A DNA stretch of 64,000 nucleotides from Candidatus Bathyarchaeota archaeon (lineage in GTDB: Archaea; Thermoproteota; Bathyarchaeia; Bathyarchaeales; SOJC01). The stretch covers positions 28,585 to 92,584 of the forward strand of contig JAOZHR010000025.1 of assembly GCA_026014805.1 (NCBI GenBank), given 5' to 3'. Of the stretch, positions 60,891 to 64,000 are shown piece after piece. Both the position numbers and the translations under genes were made by a program. Position 1 is the stretch's first letter. Each line of letters opens with the position of its first letter. Below the pieces are notes generated by a model, which saw only the letters and a program-made list of their open reading frames with translations, had not been told where the DNA came from and made no database searches.

Positions 60891-62033
60891 ATGAATTTCG
60901 AATTAACCCAAGAGCAGAAGGCCATCAAAACCTCAGCCCAAGAATTTGCAGAAGGCGAATTCCAACCAGAAATAGCAAGAGAATTTGACCAAAAACACGA
61001 ATTTCCTCAAGAAATATATAAAAAAGCGGCAAAACTAGGTTTCATTGGCTGCTATTTCGACGAGAAGTATGGAGGTCAAGGATTAAGTCTTCTCGAATAT
61101 GTGCTAATCGAAGAGGAATTCTGCAGAGTAGACTCAACGCTAGGATCAGCCATGTTCTCTGCCCTCTTTGGTAGCGACCTCATTATGGAATACGGTACAG
61201 AGGAACAAAAAATGGGATACCTACCAAAAACAGCACAAGGTGAATGGGTATCCTCAGGAGCCTTCACCGAACCAGCCCATGGTAGCGACATCACAACTCT
61301 TGACACAGTCGCAGTGCAAAATGGAGATGAATACATAATAAACGGTGGAAAGACAATGATAACAAATGCCACCATTGCCGACTACGCTGTTGTTCTTTGT
61401 CAGACAAATCCCGAAGCGAGACACCGAGGCCAAAGTTTATTCATCGTAAAAAACGGGACACCAGGATTTGATAGCAACGAACTCCATGGGAAAATGGGGA
61501 TTAGAGCATCGACATTAGGAGAATACGTATTTGATAATGTACACGTGCCTAAGGAAGCACTTCTTGGCGAGGAGAATAAGGGTTTCTATCACTTCATGGA
61601 ATTCATAGATGTCGGTCGAATAAACGTTGCTGCACAATCTGTGGGTATGGCTCAAGGAGCCTTTGAGCGCGCGTTGAAGTACGCAAAAGAAAGGGAGCAA
61701 TTTGGACGACGCATTGCTGATTTCCAGGTAATTCAGCATAAACTGGTTGACATGGCTCTTAACATAGAATCTGCAAGACTTTTAGTTTACAAGGCAGCGT
61801 GGCACGTAGACAAAGGAAAAATCATTCCTAAATGGGCTTGCATGGCGAAGACAATAGCAACAACAAATGCCATAATGGTGATAAGTGAGGCAATGCAGAT
61901 CTTCGGTGGGTACGGCTACCTTGCAGACTATGATATTGAACGTTACTATCGTGACATTCGAATCTCTACAATATATGAAGGAACCACTGAGATGCAGAAA
62001 AACGTGATTGCCAGAGTTCTTCTACATGAGTAA
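60891..62033 (+). CDS. Acyl-CoA dehydrogenase
   Basis: The 380-residue enzyme has TQEQKAIKTSAQEFAEGEF, SGAFTEPAHGSDITTLDT, YIINGGKTMITNA, AKEREQFGRRIADFQVIQHK and QIFGGYGYLADYDIERYYRD with the catalytic Glu in IYEGTTEMQKN. It oxidises acyl-CoA to 2-enoyl-CoA with FAD and passes electrons to ETF. Candidates are glutaryl-CoA or a ring carboxyl-CoA. It is followed by a thioesterase at 62070. Confidence 0.9.
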   Translation: MNFELTQEQKAIKTSAQEFAEGEFQPEIAREFDQKHEFPQEIYKKAAKLGFIGCYFDEKYGGQGLSLLEYVLIEEEFCRVDSTLGSAMFSALFGSDLIMEYGTEEQKMGYLPKTAQGEWVSSGAFTEPAHGSDITTLDTVAVQNGDEYIINGGKTMITNATIADYAVVLCQTNPEARHRGQSLFIVKNGTPGFDSNELHGKMGIRASTLGEYVFDNVHVPKEALLGEENKGFYHFMEFIDVGRINVAAQSVGMAQGAFERALKYAKEREQFGRRIADFQVIQHKLVDMALNIESARLLVYKAAWHVDKGKIIPKWACMAKTIATTNAIMVISEAMQIFGGYGYLADYDIERYYRDIRISTIYEGTTEMQKNVIARVLLHE

Positions 62034-62069
62034 ACACATGTGCTTGATCCTGTAATAAAGGGAAAAACA

Positions 62070-62483
62070 ATGGCTGTATTCAAGACAACTTATCGTGTTA
62101 CTTGGTCAGACACTGATGCCGCCCAAGTTGTCCATCACTCAAACTATTTTCGACTCTTTGAGAGAACAGAGGAAGAGTTTTACGAACATCTAGGCTTAAG
62201 CTTTAATTATATCATAGAATGTGGATATTGGCTTCCGAGAATTGAAGCCTTCTGCCAATATAAAACACCTTCCAGATTCGGTGATGTACTGGAGATTTCG
62301 TTATCGGTGGAGGAAATCAAGGAAAAAACGATAAAGTATAGATTTGTTGTTAAGAAGAAAGATACTGATGTTTTGGTGGCAGAGGGCTACGTGGTGGTGG
62401 CGACTGCAGATAAAAAAATTCGAAAAGCAATTAATATCCCTTCAGAGATCGTTGAAAAACTGAAAGCCTTCCAAAACAGTTAA
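62070..62483 (+). CDS. Hotdog-fold acyl-CoA thioesterase (4-hydroxybenzoyl-CoA thioesterase type)
   Basis: About 137 residues from ATG 62070, which has AAGGGA 6 bases upstream; GTG 62040 is an alternative. VTWSDTDAAQVVHHSNYFRL with the conserved Asp, FERTEEEFYEHLG and EISLSVEEIKEKTIKYRF are 4HBT-family patterns. It may release CoA from aromatic or dead-end acyl-CoAs. The TAA stop lies only 1 base before an acyl-CoA dehydrogenase remnant. Confidence 0.82.
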   Translation: MAVFKTTYRVTWSDTDAAQVVHHSNYFRLFERTEEEFYEHLGLSFNYIIECGYWLPRIEAFCQYKTPSRFGDVLEISLSVEEIKEKTIKYRFVVKKKDTDVLVAEGYVVVATADKKIRKAINIPSEIVEKLKAFQNS

Positions 62484-62484
62484 A

Positions 62485-62850
62485 GTACTCCAATACTCCA
62501 AGAACCGAAAACAGTTCGGTGCTCCAATAATTAAGTTTCAAGCAATATCCTTTAGACTAACGGATATGGCAACGACGATCGAAGAAGCAAGACTGCTGAC
62601 TTACGAGGCTGCTTGGCTTTATAACCAAGGAAAGGTTAGTCCTATGGCTATGTCTATGGCTAAGGCTTATGCCAGCAGAGTTGCAATGGAAGTTACAGAC
62701 GAGGCTATGCAAGTCTATGGTGGATACGGTTATCTCGCAGACTATCACTTAGAACGTTTCCATCGCTGCGCGAAAATAATGGAGATTTACGAAGGAACCA
62801 CGGAAATGCAGAAACTAACTATACTGAACTACCTAATGAAATCAATGTAG
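62485..62850 (+). pseudogene. Acyl-CoA dehydrogenase C-terminal remnant
   Basis: The frame from about 62485 reads VLQYSKNRKQFGAPIIKFQA, DMATTIEEARLLTYEAAW, AMQVYGGYGYLADYHLERFH and MEIYEGTTEMQKLTILNYLM, which is the complete C-terminal helical domain of an acyl-CoA dehydrogenase. No N-terminal or FAD-binding domain is present; upstream is the thioesterase in another frame. ATG 62566 could make a 94-residue piece. It is about 50 percent alike in motifs to the ACAD at 60891 (paralogue), consistent with a duplication-deletion remnant. Confidence 0.75.
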
Positions 62851-62868
62851 TTCACTTTTTTCTCTTCG

Positions 62869-64000
62869 TTAGCTGTACGCTTGATGAAATGACACATTTT
62901 TTCGAAGATAGGGAGCAATTCCGCGTTTTTTCTCTTCTACCGGAAATGTTTCCATTGCTATCAGATCATCAACTTTCTTCAAGTATTTTTCTTGCTCATG
63001 TTGCCAAGACTTATTTTTGAAAAATTTGTGAGGTATCGAGTAGCGTTGGGTCATTTTCATGTCTTGAAGTACATATTCATATCTATGCAAGAAACCCATC
63101 CTAACTAATTCCCCTAAGCTATCTAAAAACCTTCTGAGTTCTGCTAAAGGCAGATAAATATAAGCGAATAGTGACGGTTCTCCGAAAACCTTGCCCATAG
63201 AAAGAGCAAAAGGCTTGTCTAACAATGAACGCGCAAATTTTGACATTTTTTCCAAGTTGTCAAACCTGAACATGAAAAAGAAACCGTTGGATATCGATTT
63301 GTCAAAGGGGTAATAGATGACTTGGAAATCCTCAAGTAAACATCGACCAATGATATGCTTGTCGAAGTGGTATTTGATTAAAGGTACACTGGTCTTCAAT
63401 TTGGAAGCCATCTCTTTGAGAGATATTGTGGCGTCTGCTTCAAGTTCCTTTAAAATGAAAATGTCGGTCTTATCAGCCTTCATTGGGTACTCTGGGGGAT
63501 CCTTTAATGTGAAGGGCAATTCAGTTCCTTCGGTTAGGACCTCTTCAATCCATCCTTTCCAGTAAAACTTCCAACTTTTTGAATCGTTGTCGTACCAATC
63601 ACATTTTAGATTAACGGTTTGAAAGCAGGTTGACCAGTGATATCGGATATTTGTAGCAACTCGTTTGTCTTCTAATTTTCCTAGAAACTGCTCAAAATCA
63701 GCGCAATGCGCTGTTGGAACGGCAAAAATCGCAACGCATCCTTCATATGCACCAAAGCATCGAGAGATATAGATTAGATAATCATGAGCATCCAAGCAGT
63801 GATAAAGAAGATTTTCATAGCCTTGAAAGGCTTCTGCAAAGACAATTACCTTTTTGAGGCCAATATTTGTGTGGTAAACGTTGGCTCGTAAAAAAATTTG
63901 GGGGAGCATCTGTTTTAGTCTTCTACGCAGAGTTGCTTCAGGTAAGCCGAGTTGTTTCGCGACTGCTGTTATATTTCGCGGTCCGTAGGTTCCTAAGCCT
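62869..64000 (-). CDS. Lrp/AsnC-like transcriptional regulator with two winged helices, partial at right edge
   Basis: The frame is open to the edge (at least 377 residues, true N-terminus missing). The edge contains an HTH: GPRNITAVAKQLGLPEATLR, and a second HTH lies in the middle: DKTDIFILKELEADATISLK with EMASKLKTSVPLIKYHFDKH. An Lrp-like sensor part follows (FFFMFRFDNLEKMSKFARSL). It ends 18 bases from the ACAD remnant. As the only specific-looking regulator at this end of the aromatic cluster it is a candidate for control of the bzd genes. Confidence 0.7.
   Translation of the reverse strand, partial: GLGTYGPRNITAVAKQLGLPEATLRRRLKQMLPQIFLRANVYHTNIGLKKVIVFAEAFQGYENLLYHCLDAHDYLIYISRCFGAYEGCVAIFAVPTAHCADFEQFLGKLEDKRVATNIRYHWSTCFQTVNLKCDWYDNDSKSWKFYWKGWIEEVLTEGTELPFTLKDPPEYPMKADKTDIFILKELEADATISLKEMASKLKTSVPLIKYHFDKHIIGRCLLEDFQVIYYPFDKSISNGFFFMFRFDNLEKMSKFARSLLDKPFALSMGKVFGEPSLFAYIYLPLAELRRFLDSLGELVRMGFLHRYEYVLQDMKMTQRYSIPHKFFKNKSWQHEQEKYLKKVDDLIAMETFPVEEKKRGIAPYLRKNVSFHQAYS

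Noticed and set aside
1..64000. CRISPR arrays, transposases, integrases or rRNA genes
   Set aside because: No regularly spaced repeats, transposase motifs or rRNA-like stretches were found on reading through both strands.

Overview
The window looks like the chromosome of a mesophilic to moderately thermophilic, anaerobic archaeon of the TACK lineage, most plausibly a Bathyarchaeia-like organism; this placement is inferred from gene content. Supporting features are an archaeal-type methionyl-tRNA synthetase with a fused C-terminal tRNA-binding domain, archaeal winged-helix (HTH_45-like) regulators, a TackOD1-like zinc protein, class III signal-peptide pilins, a cobalamin-type ribonucleotide reductase, thiolase/DUF35 pairs, TATA-box promoters, and frequent short 4-nt gene overlaps. 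No rRNA genes, CRISPR arrays or transposases were seen. One tRNA (Cys, GCA) is present.

Layout. 1-5.6 kb (minus strand): two FemAB/GNAT-type acyltransferases, a fold-III PLP decarboxylase homologue that lacks the usual catalytic Cys motif, a methyltransferase, a HisC-type aminotransferase, then tRNA-Cys. 5.7-9.2 kb: an accessory patch of three paralogous small winged-helix proteins, a DUF1616 protein, a membrane-anchored secreted protein and an unknown protein. 9.2-14.7 kb: MiaB-type methylthiotransferase, a ribbon-helix-helix regulator upstream of an FtsZ-like gene with a degenerate catalytic loop, a PHP protein and MetG. 14.7-23.6 kb: housekeeping and membrane genes (carbamate kinase, class II RNR, ArsC-like, rhomboid, a frameshifted methyltransferase, MoaE). 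23.7-28.8 kb: a pilus/secretion operon (ATPase, two membrane platform proteins, two pilins). 28.8-30.7 kb: zinc-ribbon and small membrane proteins.

30.7-64 kb is a catabolic island. Its core is a Bzd-type (Azoarcus-like, ATP-dependent class I) benzoyl-CoA reductase operon, bzdNOPQ plus ferredoxin bzdM and a BzdV-like flavin/Fe-S electron-input protein, divergent from dienoyl-CoA hydratase (dch/bzdW) and next to had (bzdX) and oah/bamA (bzdY). Around it lie a 3-hydroxyacyl-CoA dehydrogenase, enoyl-CoA hydratase, two thiolase/DUF35 pairs, two acyl-CoA dehydrogenases, an acyl-CoA ligase, a thioesterase, and a tungsten AOR module with its own polyferredoxin and a MoaD-like protein. Together these can be read as an almost complete route: aromatic aldehyde or acid to benzoyl-CoA, two-electron ATP-driven ring reduction, hydration, oxidation, hydrolytic ring opening to 3-hydroxypimelyl-CoA, then beta-oxidation via glutaryl-CoA and crotonyl-CoA to acetyl-CoA.

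The strongest unreported-looking signals are: a shared inverted-repeat operator (ATATAAA-N9-TTTATAT) in front of both oah-had and the dch/bzdN divergent promoter; an in-frame TAG with no normal start codon between bzdM and bzdV; a second benzoyl-CoA-reductase-like subunit pair with no activator of its own; an FtsZ-like protein lacking both T7-loop aspartates; and an acyl-CoA dehydrogenase fused to a winged-helix-like tail. All functions are from sequence reading; none was tested.
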